Program-made: the position numbers and the translations under genes
In this document: piece after piece, positions 8,917-20,252 of the stretch
Numbering within the stretch: the stretch's first letter is position 1
Layout: each line of letters starts with the position of its first letter
The notes under the pieces: model-generated
Database searches by the model: none
Seen by the model: only the letters and a program-made list of their open reading frames with translations
What the model was told of the DNA's origin: nothing
From: Parathielavia appendiculata
Taxonomy: Eukaryota; Ascomycota; Sordariomycetes; Sordariales; Chaetomiaceae
DNA length: 64,000 nucleotides
Reading direction: 5' to 3'
Assembly (NCBI RefSeq): GCF_033297405.1
Contig: NW_026944240.1
Location: 180,811-244,810, forward strand

Positions 8917-11062
8917 GTGCGCTGGGATGAGTGCCTGGCAGACAATGCCAACATTTGGAAGGCAGCTAAGTTCCTGAAGGCTGGCGACGATATGGCGTTC
9001 GGAAAAGTGCCACAGCTCCTCAAAGCCGATGGAGCCGTCACCGCTAACAACAAAGAACAGGCAGAAGAACTAATGGCCAAGTTCTTTCCTTATCATAGAG
9101 CATCGAAAATGAAGGTCCCAAACCGCCAAGAGCGCCTCTAGTACTGCCTCCCATCACGATACAAGAGGTGGAACGACAACTGTTCGCAGCAAAATGATGG
9201 AAGGCGCCCGGTGAGGACGGCCTACCGGCGGCGATTTGGAAAGAGACGTGGCCTGCAGTAAAGCACCATGTCCTTGCGCTATTTCGAGCGTCTCTAGAAG
9301 CCTAGAAAGGAAAATTACACAGTGGCCAAAGCCTGGAGACCAATCTCGCTCCTAGCAACACTCGGAGAATCGGTGGTCGCGGAATAGGATTTCGCATGCG
9401 GTCGAAACGTACGGGCTCCTACCGACAAACCACTTCGGGGCCCGTAAACGACGGTCGGCGGAACAAGCGCTTGTACTTTGCAAAGAAAGACTTCTCCAGC
9501 AGATGAGAGAACGAGGCATCCCAGAGGGACTGCTCCGATAGATAGAGGCCTTGTGCTCAGAGCGTACAGCAACAATTCAAGTCAATGGGCACTCCTCGGA
9601 GCCCCTAAGTCTACCCCAGGCTGGTCTGCCCCAGGGCTCTCCCCTGTCCCCCGTTCTGTTCCTCTTCTTCAACGCGGATCTAGTGCAACGACGAATCGAC
9701 AGCCATGGAGGTGCGATAGCCTTCAATGACGACTTCAACGCGTGGGTCACGGGACCCACAGCACAAAGCAACCGGGAAGGCATCGATACCATCATTAGGG
9801 AGGCTTTAGACTGGGGAAGAAAGAGCGGTGCAAAGTTCGAGGCGGAGAAGACAGCAGTCATACACTTCATCCGCAAAGCATACAAATTGACACCCAGCCA
9901 TTCGTTATCAAGGGAGAGACTCTCAAACCCCAGGATCAAGTCAAGATTCTCGGAGTGGTCATGGATGCGACGTATAAAGAACACATTTGGGAGGCCGCGC
10001 CCAAGGGCTTGGAGGCAGCAATGGAACTACGGAGACTCCGAGGCTTGTCACCATCAACGGCGCGTCAGCTGTTTACATGCACAGTCGCCTCTGTAATGGA
10101 CTACGCCTCGAGTGTGAGATGCACGCCTTCAAGGACAAACTCGTGAGGCCGTTCAACAGGGTCCAGAGAATGGCAGCGCAAGCGATTGTGGGGACGTTCC
10201 GCACCATGGCAACGAGTGTAGCGGAAGCGGAGGCTCACATCTGCAGCGCACAAGACCGGTTCTGGAGACGGGCCATCAAGCTGTGGACCGACATTCGCAT
10301 CCTGCCAGATACCAATCCGCTATGCAGAAACATATCTCGAATGCTAAAATTTAGAAAACAACACCGCTCGCCACTCTACCAGGTGGCAGACGCACTAAAA
10401 GGCACAGCATTGGAGGAGTTAGAAACCATCAACCCGTTCACGTTAGCGCCGTGGGAAGAACGCAAACGGACCATCACCAACGACTTGAAAGCGACGCAGC
10501 GAGATGCCAACTACGATATACGCATCGCCGTAAGCAGCTCAGCGCGAAACGGCGTAGTCGGGATTGGGGGAGCTGTCATGCTGCCGGCGTTCATCTACGG
10601 TAGCCCAAAGCTTGGGACCTTTTCCTGTACACTTGGCGTGAGATCAGGACAGACCCCATACTCCGGAGAACTGGCAGCGACGTAACGCGCTTTGAGCACA
10701 CTACCAACGCTTAGATCGAGTAGTATCTTGCTATCAACGAGCAACAAAGCGGCCGTCCTTACGCTCCGGCAACCTCGACAGCAGTCTGGCCGCAGAGACA
10801 CAAACGCCCGCAATGCGGTCTACGACCCTCAACGACGCTCGCTCCAAGAGAGGCATCAGCAAGCAATTGCCGGACAAAGTGGGAAAGCATTCTAAAAGAG
10901 TCGACGCAGCATTGCCAGGCAAACACACAACGCAGCTCTATTGACCGCCTGACATGGAAGGAAGCCAGCGTGCTCGCTCAACTTAAACTGGCATGGCAAG
11001 ACTCAATGGCTACCATCCATCGAATCAGGGCAGCCCCGTCAGAGCAGTGCGCGTGTTTAGTA
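8917..11062 (+). mobile_element. Tad-like LINE relic with RT and RNase H remains
   Basis: From 8930 the frame reads DNANIWKAAKFLKAGDDMA and VPQLLKADGAVTANNKEQAE, as upstream of the RT in Tad elements. The RT region follows in broken frames: WKAPGEDGLPAAIWKE near 9200, AGLPQGSPLSPVLFLFFNAD near 9630 and IAFNDDFNAWV near 9720, where DD is the catalytic pair. After it come GLEAAMELRRLRGLSPSTAR and YHRSPLYQVADALK-type blocks, then RNase H remains (VGIGGAVMLP, TPYSGELAAT) near 10560-10680. Stops at about 9139, 9195 and 9541 and several frameshifts make it dead. The 5' end is truncated near 8917, and the copy ends inside the C-terminal zinc motif at about 11062. Confidence 0.85.
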
Positions 11063-11079
11063 AGCTGTTATGTCAACTT

Positions 11080-11490
11080 GGCTCCCACTAACGTTAACTT
11101 AGGCGCACATCCATGTGCGTATTATGTAATCCCAAATCTGCTTACATAAACCAAAAATGCATCTAATGCAGCGTTGCCCCGCGCCAAAGTAAACACCAAA
11201 GTCAATCAGAAAGCCGTCTAGCCGCCGAAAAGATCGTTGAGTTGTAAAGGCATAGCCTCGAGGCTTCGCATACGAGTCAAAGCGTCACGTGACTCCGAAA
11301 AGCCGTCGGGAGGGAGGCAGTGGTCTGGGAAGGTGGCCATTGTGGTGCTTTTGGTGTTGACTTTGGTGTTGACTTTAGTGTTGACTTTGGCGCGGGGCAA
11401 CGCTGCGTTAGATGCATTTCTGGTTTATGTAAGCAGATTTAGGATTAACGTTACATAAAACGCACATGGATTGTGCGCCTAGTGGGAGCC
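11080..11490. mobile_element. non-autonomous Mutator-type element (MITE), 411 bp
   Basis: Both ends start with GGCTCCCACTA and the inverted similarity continues inwards for roughly 130 bp on each side, with indels (blocks TAAATCTGCTTACATAAACC and GCGTTGCCCCGCGCCAAAGT are recognisable in both arms). The element is flanked by identical 9-bp direct repeats TGTCAACTT at 11071-11079 and 11491-11499. Long terminal inverted repeats with a 9-bp target duplication are characteristic of Mutator-like elements. There is no transposase. The inner right arm holds a 12-bp GTGTTGACTTTG tandem repeat of about three copies near 11355-11391. The octamer TAACGTTA lies in both arms at non-equivalent positions. 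Confidence 0.85.
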
Positions 11491-11499
11491 TGTCAACTT

Positions 11500-11879
11500 C
11501 GGACAAGTTGTTCCGTGGCCGGCAATTCGTTGGCGATAACAAGGACCCACCGCGCTGTTCTGAGGCTGGTGTCAGCGCTGACCACTGCAACTCAAACGGT
11601 GTTTCCTCGCTAGGTATTAAAGTTAGAAATCTATTATCGCAAAATAGATAAAGTTAAGTTACTCCCTTTTTTATTGTCAGTATCTATTCTCAGGTTCGAA
11701 TTTCGATAATGTGCAGCAACAGCAGTATACTATGCCCTATTCGCACTGATTAACCGGTCTGTATATGTACCTAACCAGAAAGGTTCTGAATCGTTTTATA
11801 CTTTTCTATTAGTACCTCTGATCACAAACATCACGCCCAATGCCCATCTCTGCACCAAGCTCCGCTCCACACGCTTAAA
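11500..11879. other. intergenic
   Basis: Right flank of the MITE and 5' flank of the next ORF. No gene seen. Confidence 0.4.
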
Positions 11880-12329
11880 ATGGATACCCGTCATGAGACT
11901 TATAGCAAGCTATCTATACATATATATATTAGTATTGCGCTAAATAGCGCGGTACTTGCTGTTGCGTTGGGGACTCTGATACACTACATATGGAGTCTAC
12001 GTGCCAAGAAGAGGGCTGAAATACCAGAGCCAGAGACTGGCAAAGGGGATGGCAATTCGATGGTGCATCATTTTGCCACACCGGCATCTGCCATACCAGG
12101 TCAATACGGACGCGAGACGTCGTCGAGTCACAGCTACCACTTGGGGTCACCTGCCCCCACCTACGGACTATACGGGCAACAGCAATCTCCGCCTTATGCA
12201 AAGTACACTAATCATCCTGCGTGGAACCGGTTGCCGTCTCACGCAACAGGATCTGCGCAAAATCAGAGTACTGAATCAACCTGTCAAGCGAGGCATGATC
12301 CAGAAGAGCTACACATGTATCATAGTTGA
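11880..12329 (+). CDS. small single-pass membrane protein, unknown
   Basis: A 149-codon ORF with ATG in a good fungal context (TTAAAATGG). Residues about 17-41 form a hydrophobic helix (ISIALNSAVLAVALGTLIHY) followed by a basic stop-transfer LRAKKRAEI. The remainder is hydrophilic, rich in Ser, Pro, Gln and Tyr (YGLYGQQQSPPYAKYTNH). The stretch AEIPEPETGKGDGNSMVHH recurs almost unchanged at 32.5 kb inside a different ORF. No family recognised. A longer overlapping ORF at 12001-12690 in another frame lacks such features and is probably a shadow. Confidence 0.45.
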   Translation: MDTRHETYSKLSIHIYISIALNSAVLAVALGTLIHYIWSLRAKKRAEIPEPETGKGDGNSMVHHFATPASAIPGQYGRETSSSHSYHLGSPAPTYGLYGQQQSPPYAKYTNHPAWNRLPSHATGSAQNQSTESTCQARHDPEELHMYHS

Positions 12330-12837
12330 ACGCAGATGTCGAAAACAGAGCATGGCAGTAGCAGTCCTTTTCTCTGTGTGTGTCCATGTCTTTGGAGCGG
12401 CGTTATATGGATATGTGCGAAGGTTTAACCTAATGTATAGAGACTCCCGGTATACCCTCCCATTGGTATTTTCGTATTTCCGAGCTCCTGCAATGACGCC
12501 GCGCTTGATGGTGTTGGAAACCCGTGCTGCGAGTAGATGCGGGCTATGTAAGCCCTACAGCACCACTGAATTTACATCACCTAAAAGCTTACTCGATCCA
12601 GAGCTCAGTCGCTTAGAGCGGGCCAATGGGGTCTCGACGACAAGGAGTTTCGATACATTCATTGAGCTTACAGTATTGCTGACTGCGTAGCCGCTAAGAA
12701 GATAGGAACGAAGAGTGCTAGTGGCCAATTACAGTATCAGTTGGCTTTAAATGGACCAAAGGCTACAAGGGGCTGGTTACTGAATGGAGCGGTGAATCGA
12801 AATAATTAACGTTAACCAACGCTATAAAAGTTAGAAT
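12330..12837. other. no supported gene
   Basis: Only the tail of an overlapping open frame (to 12690) with no motif. TAACGTTA occurs at about 12808. Confidence 0.35.
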
Positions 12838-12842
12838 ATAAC

Positions 12843-13073
12843 TGTAACGGTCCCAGGAGTATATTGCAACTAGCTGGTGACGACTCTACGAGTACACTAA
12901 ACTTGGGGAAGGAAAGAGGAGCCAGGAGACTCTGGTAGCTCGACAGCATAAGGTTCGATGCTGTGGGTCAAGTGAAAATACATGTAGCTTCACCCCGGGG
13001 GTTTGGTGGACCGTGCTTGCACTGGGGCTGGCCGAGAGTCGCCGAGGCTCACCTCAGGGCTCAGCCCGTTACA
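12843..13073. mobile_element. solo LTR, 231 bp, with 5-bp target duplication
   Basis: The segment starts with TGTAACGG and ends with CCGTTACA, the TG...CA rule with an 8-bp perfect terminal inverted repeat. It is flanked by identical 5-bp direct repeats ATAAC at 12838-12842 and 13074-13078. There is no internal retrotransposon sequence on either side, so it is a solo LTR left by LTR-LTR recombination. About 80 bp of its right part are similar to 22290-22370. Confidence 0.85.
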
Positions 13074-13367
13074 ATAACTCCTACGTACTGTATATAACGT
13101 TACTGCTAAACTATACAGTAGCTGTGATCATTTGCATAGTTTGTCAAAAGACCCTTCAGTGTGGAGTAAAATGCACGGGTGCTTTATAGTAAGAGGTATA
13201 GGTCGGTCCGTTATAGCTCCTGAGAATGTTAATGGCCAACTGTCAACGCAGTCCTGCAATCAGGCTTGCAGGTCCCCCGACTTGACGAGAGACCCACTGC
13301 CGTACTCGCTGGCTAGTACGACGGTGGCCTTTGTACCCCTCAACGGCGCGAGCTCGTAATGGTTATA

Positions 13368-14771
13368 CAGTGGGGTTCCAAAAGTCTGTTACAGTACCAC
13401 CCCACCCACTTTACGCGTCTCCTCGACGCGTCCACCACCACCCTCAGATTTCACACAGCCACAACTTCCCCAAATGGCACGCAATTTGACCGATTTGGGC
13501 CGCATCTTATCGGCTGATCGCAAGATACACGAGGATTGAGCCTGGCTGCACGTGCAGCCATCTGCGGTGCGGTCGCAGCTGGGGTTAGCCAACGCACCGT
13601 GGCAGCCGCGTCCGCCGCGACGCATGTCGTTATCTCTAAACTATTCAACGCTTTACAACTACCACATCCTTCGATTCCAAGCCAAGGACCGGCCGGCCTC
13701 GGGTTCTTACTCGACGAGATAAGCGGTATATTGTCCAGGTGGCCAAGCGCAACACACAAACAGCTCCTCAAGGTCCTAGACCGGAAGGTGTCAAGCTCGA
13801 CAGTCCGTCGTGCTCTCCGCGAGCACAACTACCGAAAATGAAGAGCATTGAAGCGAATACCACTTACGATCGAGGTGGCAAAAGACCGGTACACCTTTGC
13901 ATGTCATGCGTTGGAAGCTATCGAAGATTTCCTTCGTGTAAGTTGGTTGATGGTTTCTCCTCTTCAAAGTACTTTTTGACACAACTATTGCTAGACTTTG
14001 TTTAGCGACGAATCCTCTTGCCAAAACAACACGAGCAGTCCAACTGCATGGGTCTTTCGGCTACCTTCGCAGAAGTGGAAGCCAGACTTTGTCAATCTCC
14101 AAAATCATGTCAATGCCAACATATCTATCATGGTATGGGGTGGCATCTAGAAGGGCGGAAGGACTGACCTCGTCATCATGGAGCGTGAATACACGCCTCC
14201 CCAAAAGGGAGGCTACAGTTCTTGGAGCTACCAAGAGGCTCCGAGAAAAGGTCTCTTGCCAGTATATGATGGGACAAGGCATTTCCAGCAAGACAATGCA
14301 AAGATCCACAGGTCCAAGTCATCAACAGAGTGGCTCCTCAACCATGCAATTGAGGTCTTAGAAGACTGGCCAGCCCACAGTCCGGATGATAACCCAATTG
14401 AGCATGTTTGGGCTCTGTTGAAGCGGATAGCCAAGGATCAATACCCTGATATATGGGAACTGAAGAAAAGCAAGCTGGATGTAGCTGAGTTTACGCGTGT
14501 TCTCCAGGAGTGATGGTGGGCGATTGACCAGGCTGACATCGACCGTCTGATCAATTCAATCCCACGTCGGCTGGCTGCAGTCAAAAAAGGTAGGGGTCGG
14601 TACACTAAGTATTAGCAATTGGAATCAAGATTACAACATTGTACATGCTAGCTTACTACCGGGAGGTTTGTACAATAAAGTTATGATTTGTTTAATTAGA
14701 AGTACCACCGCTGGGTGATTCGAGTGGTTGGGGATAGGACGGGGTGTTAACAGACTTTTGAAACCCCACTT
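13368..14771 (+). mobile_element. Tc1/mariner-type DNA transposon, inactive
   Basis: The ends CAGTGGGGTTCCAAAAGTCT (left) and, inverted, AAGTGGGGTTTCAAAAGTCT (right) are terminal inverted repeats flanked by TA. The transposase starts at ATG 13474 (MARNLTDLGRILSADRK). It shifts frame near 13536, continues with an HTH-like AARAAICGAVAAGVSQRTVA and SSSTVRRALREHNYRK to 13841, and resumes with FSDES near 14003-14015, ISIMVWGG near 14130, FQQDNAKIHRS near 14290 and DWPAHSPDDNPIEHVW near 14370. FSDES, QDNA and PIEHVW carry the DDE triad, with 35 residues between the second D and the E. Several frameshifts and a stop at 14511 make it defective. An intron-like 76-nt stretch (GTAAGT...TTTAG) sits just before FSDES. 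Confidence 0.85.
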
Positions 14772-15440
14772 TACTTACAAACCCGGGCTAATTTCCCATC
14801 ACTTGTTCTATTTCCACAAAACTCCCACACATCTTGACCTCTTTGAGCCTACAGGTGTGACGGGGCACAGGAACTGAACTTGCGTATCCTCTAGTATTGG
14901 TGTGGTTGCACGAGGAACCAAACTGTGGGCAGGGTGCAGCCCTGAGGGAAACCGTGCAGGAGGAGCTGCGCACTGACCAGCAGGGTGGTACGTACTGACC
15001 AATGGCTTGTCAGCTCCTTATCTAATCTACAGGAGTACACCCTAACGTTAACCCTGGCATGGGCAATGCCCGCGACAACAGGCGACTGCACCAGCCAAAC
15101 CAGCATTTGACAGCCACCACCACCACCACCGTCCGTTCCCCGACAAGGTTCTCAGGTGCCAGTACAACTGTAGAACTCGGGAGCTCGTACAAAAATAGCT
15201 CTTAGACGGTTCGTCGAGGCCGTCGTCACCTTTAAGGTACCGGGTCTGAGCCCCGATCTGGGGTCGCGCCGGCCACTGGGCGTCGCGCCCCAATATCGGT
15301 GGTGGAGGCGTCGGGAGGCCCATTAAGCCGTATGCTCAAGACACTAGGAATGACACCATCAGTATGACGGGTAGCCAATGGCTCGATTGCACGGATATGC
15401 AATCAACTGGATGTAGCAATATGGTGGCCTTGATGCCAAG
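14772..15440. other. no supported gene
   Basis: Motif-free overlapping frames only. Contains TAACGTTA at about 15043 and a short ACC tract near 15115. Confidence 0.4.
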
Positions 15441-15444
15441 CCTG

Positions 15445-16030
15445 CGTATTGACACAACTCCGAACTGAAATGGCGAGGCTGAACGGCTTCCTGAACAGGA
15501 TTGGACTGGTCGAATCTAACTTTGTCCCTGCGGCCGAGCGAGTGAAACAGTGGAACATTTTTTTGTTGCGATGCGTGAGATCGGCAGCACTGAGGGAAGA
15601 CATGCTGCAATGCACAGTGGCAAGACAAGGGAGCCTCTCATTCTATCTGGGAGGGAAAGTACGACCCGACCCAAAGGAGTGGACATCAAATCAGTCCGGG
15701 CAACGATTAAGTATCCAATGGCGACAGGGAGACTGGATCCAGATGAGAGACAACGGCGAAGATTGGATCAATCACAGTAGGGGAACTCCGCTAACACCAT
15801 ACAGCCTCAGCCAGCAGATCCCGCTTTAGCGACAGAAGATAGGACGCTGAACACTTGGAGAACGCAGCCTCCAAGTCGATCTGCTTTAAAGAGGTGACGT
15901 GAAAAGAGTAGAGGGTTTGCACGAGTCGATGACCGAACGTCAAAGAACCGGATATAGTTAGCGTGCTAAGGCCCTTTAGGCCTCGTGCCTCCGGGCGTAA
16001 TAAAATCCATCGATCTATCCATTCATCCAT
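15445..16030 (+). mobile_element. divergent Tad-like LINE 3' relic
   Basis: The translation TQLRTEMARLNGFLNRIGL, then ETVEHF-like and CxQW-like remnants, and VRATIKYPMATGRLDPDE show the C-terminus of LINE ORF2. These match VRATVRFTIATGRLNADQ in the copy at 18.8-19.7 kb but are clearly more diverged. The 3' UTR contains GCTGAACACTTGGAGA. The end is GGGCGTAATAAAATCC followed by an ATCC-type simple repeat. Frames are broken within the zinc motif. Confidence 0.75.
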
Positions 16031-16511
16031 CCTGCCATCAGTAGCGACGGGACCTCCACTGTGCGAATCAGAGTAGCAAAACTTCCATTGTCTCTTCTCA
16101 AGTCATTGCGCTCCCTCCCAACACCACCCCAAAGATAGCGCCATCTGTGACGGCACGGCTCAGTGGCCCGCGATCTGCACGGTTCTCAGAACCAGGACAC
16201 GCTTTTGCCGTCACATACATCCAATCAGGGCCGAACCAGGAACTGTGGGGCTAGCCCTCAAAAGCCCTGCCCACCAGAGCTGTCGCACTGATTCCTCTTT
16301 TCTTCTGGACAGTTGATTGTCTTCAGTTCAATAGATCTACTGAGCGAAGGCCTCGCCCTTTGCATGCAGTAACTAGCCGTAACACCATCTAGGCGATGGG
16401 AGGCTTGGGCCAAGAGACAAGGTGCCTAACAAAGGCCGTCTGCACCTAAGCAGCACTTGTACTCATGGGGACCTCTGTAGATTAGGATGAAATATAACCA
16501 TTGTTCGGAAC
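16031..16511. other. intergenic
   Basis: 3' flank of the F-box gene. No gene or repeat recognised. Confidence 0.4.
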
Positions 16512-18334
16512 TCAAACGACCTTAAGTCCTAGCAGAGAAGCACCCCTAAACCAGTCTCCATGCCGTAATACACGCCCTCTTGTAAAAGCAGTAAGCATCC
16601 GGCTATCAATAGAAGGAGTGTACCAGACAGCCTCGGAAGTAGGACAATTCTCGAACCCTGCGAAAACTGATGCTCCCTCGCTTAAAGAGCGAGTGAACCT
16701 TCCTTGACCACCAACAAGAAGCTCCCTAGCAAACCTTCCAATCTCTGTGCTATGCGGGTACCAATTCACCCACTGGCCATCGTATACACCACCGAGGTTC
16801 TTCCACGTCGTCAAAGAAATAACCCGCCCAACACCTCCAATATCTTGTGCACTGACACAGAGATCCGTTGCACAGATCTCACACGCCCGTACGAGGTTCA
16901 CCCTGAACCGGGCTGGAAGTCTCTTGCATTCCGGTTTCCTGCAAGGCTGAGAATGGAATAGAGCGCAGCCAATGCCCGGGCCGAGAGCATCAAGGGTAGG
17001 ACGCGGAACGGGAGCCGAGTCGTAACAGTCGGCTGTATGGCCAAGCCAAATGTCCTCCTCCGCCAGGCACCGTGAATTGATACAACGTTCACGGTTTGAA
17101 AATGGATCCTCTCTTTTATGGTCCAGCTTCTGTAACTGATCCTTTAGAGGGTCTCTTCCGTGTCGCTGGTCTTGAAGGTAGTCTTTGTTGGACAATTGAC
17201 TGCCTAGGTATGATGCTGATAGACTTGAGTAACTGTCAAGGTCAGAGTCCGGACTGCGGGAAAACTCGAGACCTAAATGATGCCACCTAATGTGCGGGCA
17301 TGCTTGGCCTCCAGAGTTATGGAGCTCGCTGTTGAGTAGGTACGCACTGTGGCTTGTAAGCTTGCCCTCAATCGTTAACGGGGCAATGCTCGTTTCCAGC
17401 CGAACAAATAGAGTGCCATTCATCATACGTAGGGCGGTATTGGTGAAAACCTTGAAGTCTTGATCCGTATATATCTCGGTCTGCCTGCCAATGGAGAGAA
17501 GATCTGTGTATTGTTCCTGGCGAATATACCGCTTGGCGAGCAGACGGCAGAACGCTGGAGTGATACCCTCTGGGAGCAGGGATTTCCATTGTCTTTGGCA
17601 TGGAACGCCGCTGCGAGACATGAAGGGACTGTGTAGCTTCATGCACTGCTGGCAAGCAACTAGAAAATCCGAGTCCCGCTCTAGAAGGAGTAACAGTTTC
17701 CAACGCTCGAGGACGCAGAGACTCTTGTAGAGTCGCGGAGGGACAAGGTTGTACATCGCTCTGCTGGTTAAAGCGAGGGTAATAGCCGATTGCCTAGGTA
17801 GCAGGCTGGCGATGTACTGTGCGAGCTCTGTAGGTAAATGCGTGAAGGGGAAATGCTGGGCTTCTTTGTCCGATTTGTAGCCGGTGGGAATGAAGTTGAG
17901 CATGTCGAACCATGGGTTTGGATGTTGTTCCCATATAGGGTCCCACATTACCGAGGAGACTAGGCGGGAAGAACTGTCTTGTGCCGTATGAGAGCGATGA
18001 TCCGTCATTGGTGTGATATCTGAGACTATATTGGTCAGCTTGTGTAGGTAGCAAGATCTAGCGACTTACGATCAGCGTAGATAGCAGGCTGCCTGATTAG
18101 TGGAAATCGTGGAAATCCGTCTTGGATGTCGCCGTGATTGAGCTCAATGATAATAGAAGACCAGACTATCCACATATCGAAGCCGATAGCGACAAATATG
18201 TTTCCAGTTTGAGTGTTTCCTGAGCCTTCTATATCATCCTTAGCGATGACGGAGTCCCAATACGTGCAATCAAGCGTACAAGGACCCATAGTAATTGTCG
18301 AAGGAGCGCTCTCTCGCTGACGTCGTTTGCTCAC
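16512..18334 (-). CDS. F-box protein, two exons
   Basis: Exon 1 is 18334-18070 and exon 2 is 18025-16512. The 44-nt intron has GTAAGT, GCTGACC and ATATAG, and the phase joins correctly (...YAD-LSDITP-MTDHRS...), giving about 592 aa. An F-box lies at about residues 147-190 (FTHLPTELAQYIASLL, then LALTSRAMYNLVPPRLYKSL). The remainder contains a cysteine-rich segment (CEICATDLCVSA) followed by LTTWKNLGGVYDGQWVNW, an arrangement known from fungal F-box proteins of unknown substrate. Expected role is substrate adaptor of an SC-F-type ubiquitin ligase through Skp1. The ORF is intact, unlike most neighbours. If translation began at the internal ATG 18008, the N-terminal 94 residues would be lost. 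Confidence 0.8.
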
Positions 18335-18769
18335 AATGCTTCAATACCTCCGGGTGTCCCAGACAAGGCAATCCACAAGATCACAGTTGACACTTCAAAA
18401 ACGAGGGCTGACAAGGTGTAGCATATCCTAGAGACTCATCGGTCAACTTCATGCTAGACAGCAAGAACGAGAAGAGAGTTGAGGGTATCCCAATGTTTAA
18501 ATACAGGTAAGTTAAATATAGGGCCAACCTACTAAGTGTAAATTTCGTATGCTGTACTGTGTTGTATGCGGGACGGCGCGGGACGCCTACATGTTCTCAA
18601 TGATGTTGTTTCCTTGCAGCCGACTTATCAAGAGGCGATTAGGAGCGGCGTCTCCTAGGGGTGAGGAGACGGGCAACTTCCAACACTCGGAAAGTAGTCA
18701 CCAATCAAACAAGACGAGCATCATCAACCGTCTCTTTCCTCCCAGGATCGATTCCTGACTCAGATCTGT
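18335..18769. other. promoter side of the F-box gene
   Basis: No open frame with support. The right end is the truncation point of the next LINE copy. Confidence 0.4.
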
Positions 18770-19656
18770 CCTGCTTCTGGCAAGTTGCCAAGAACAACGC
18801 GAGGGAGGCAACCCAACAGAACGCTAGGCAACAAGGCCAAGAACCCAGGATGCGATCAACAATACTCCGTGTTGCACGGGCTAAGCGGACGTCGGCCAAG
18901 TCCTTGCCAGAGAAAGTGGGTAGGCACACCAAGAGAGTCGACACAGCGTTGCCAGGCAAATACACTCGACTGCTGTACGATCACCTGTCACGGAAGGAGG
19001 CCGGCGTGCTCGCCCAGCTCAGGACAGGCATGGCCAAGCTCAACACATACCTTCACCGCATCAGAGCGGCATCGTCAGACCAGTGCGCGTGCGGACAAGC
19101 AAGAGAGACAGTCGAACACTTCTTATTTCGATGCAGGCAATGGAACGAACACCGCGCAGAGATGCTCCAATGCACAGATATCCACAGGAGCAACATCTCC
19201 TATCTGAGAGGAAACTCACCATCGGATGACAAAAACTGGTCACCGAAGATGCAAGCAGTACGGGCAACGGTACGGTTCACCATTGCTACAGGCCGTCTAA
19301 ACGCAGACCAGCCACAGAACGAAACAGCCTGAATCTATCATCACCAACTCATCACCATCAACTCATTACCACCAACCCAACCGACACCACCCACGCGCAG
19401 TAAGCACGCTTCAACCGCCAAGGATAGGACGTTGAACACTTGGAGACTGAACTTCAAGCCGGCTTACTCATGTTATCACTAACCCACGACCACCAGCAGA
19501 GAAAATGGCAGAAGAAGTCAGAACAGAAGCCAGAAAAGGAGAAGGTACGGGCTATGGGAGACCTGGATCCATTTTAAGAACTGTATTAGTAGATGTGCAT
19601 AGTTACCCTATCGGATTAAGCCCGCCGGGCGGAATAAATTGTGTGTGTGCGTATTG
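18770..19656 (+). mobile_element. Tad-like LINE 3' relic, best preserved C-terminus
   Basis: The frame 18661-19332 is open throughout and includes the LINE part from about 18770: KRTSAKSLPEKVGRHTKRVD, ALPGKYTRLLYDHLSRKEAG, CACGQARETVEHFLFRC, EMLQCTDIHRSNISYL and VRATVRFTIATGRLNADQ, ending at a stop at 19332. The 3' UTR follows (GTTGAACACTTGGAGA near 19430), then CGGGCGGAATAAATTGTGTG with a short TG tail. It is 5'-truncated. It serves as the in-window reference for the other LINE scraps, including the one at 55866-56002. Confidence 0.9.
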
Positions 19657-19952
19657 CAGTTCAACACCATACCCAAGACTGCCTATCAATCCCGTGATAA
19701 ACACAAACGATTCTGCACCGACGCGTAAGCGCTAATCGTGTAAGCGGCTGTTCTCGGAACACCTTAGATCTGAGTTCTGAAAAATCAGGCACTAAGAGCA
19801 GCGGCGAGGCAGCTAGGTAACAATGAGAGCTCATCTAGGGTATAGGGAATAGCGAGGCTAATGAGCTAGAATCTGAGTGCTGCTCATAGGGGATCGGCGA
19901 CTTGCGGTTCAACAGTCTTGGATAGAAATACAGTAGCCTAGCCAATCCTCAG

Positions 19953-20252
19953 TCATTGCATCTCTGGAGCCAACTGAACCGATGCCACCTTTCCCAAAAA
20001 AGCCGCTCTTCCTACCTTCCGCTCTGTTCTCCAGCCCACCCGGCTGTCCACTCTACTGTTCAAACACGTAAACATCTCACTTAACCGCCCATTTTCAACC
20101 CAGATCTCGTACTTCTCTGGTTCAATCAACCTTGTGACGGCGCCTGCCGTCGGAGTGCACGTGGCGGCACCAGCCACTGAGTGCAGCGCCCCACCTGCTC
20201 TGGCATTTGAGCATCGCGAGAGCTCTTCCAGCTTCTCTTCTTTTCTCCCCAT
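19953..20252 (-). CDS. small hypothetical protein
   Basis: A 99-codon ORF from ATG. The C-terminal two thirds have ordinary protein composition (RLIEPEKYEIWVENGRLSEM) and end in LAPEMQ. No domain, signal peptide or intron seen. Not recognised. Confidence 0.3.
   Translation of the reverse strand: MGRKEEKLEELSRCSNARAGGALHSVAGAATCTPTAGAVTRLIEPEKYEIWVENGRLSEMFTCLNSRVDSRVGWRTERKVGRAAFLGKVASVQLAPEMQ

Noticed and set aside
12001..12690. 229-codon plus ORF overlapping the small membrane-protein ORF
   Set aside because: No motif and a poor start, and it runs in another frame across the conserved PEPETGKGD block.
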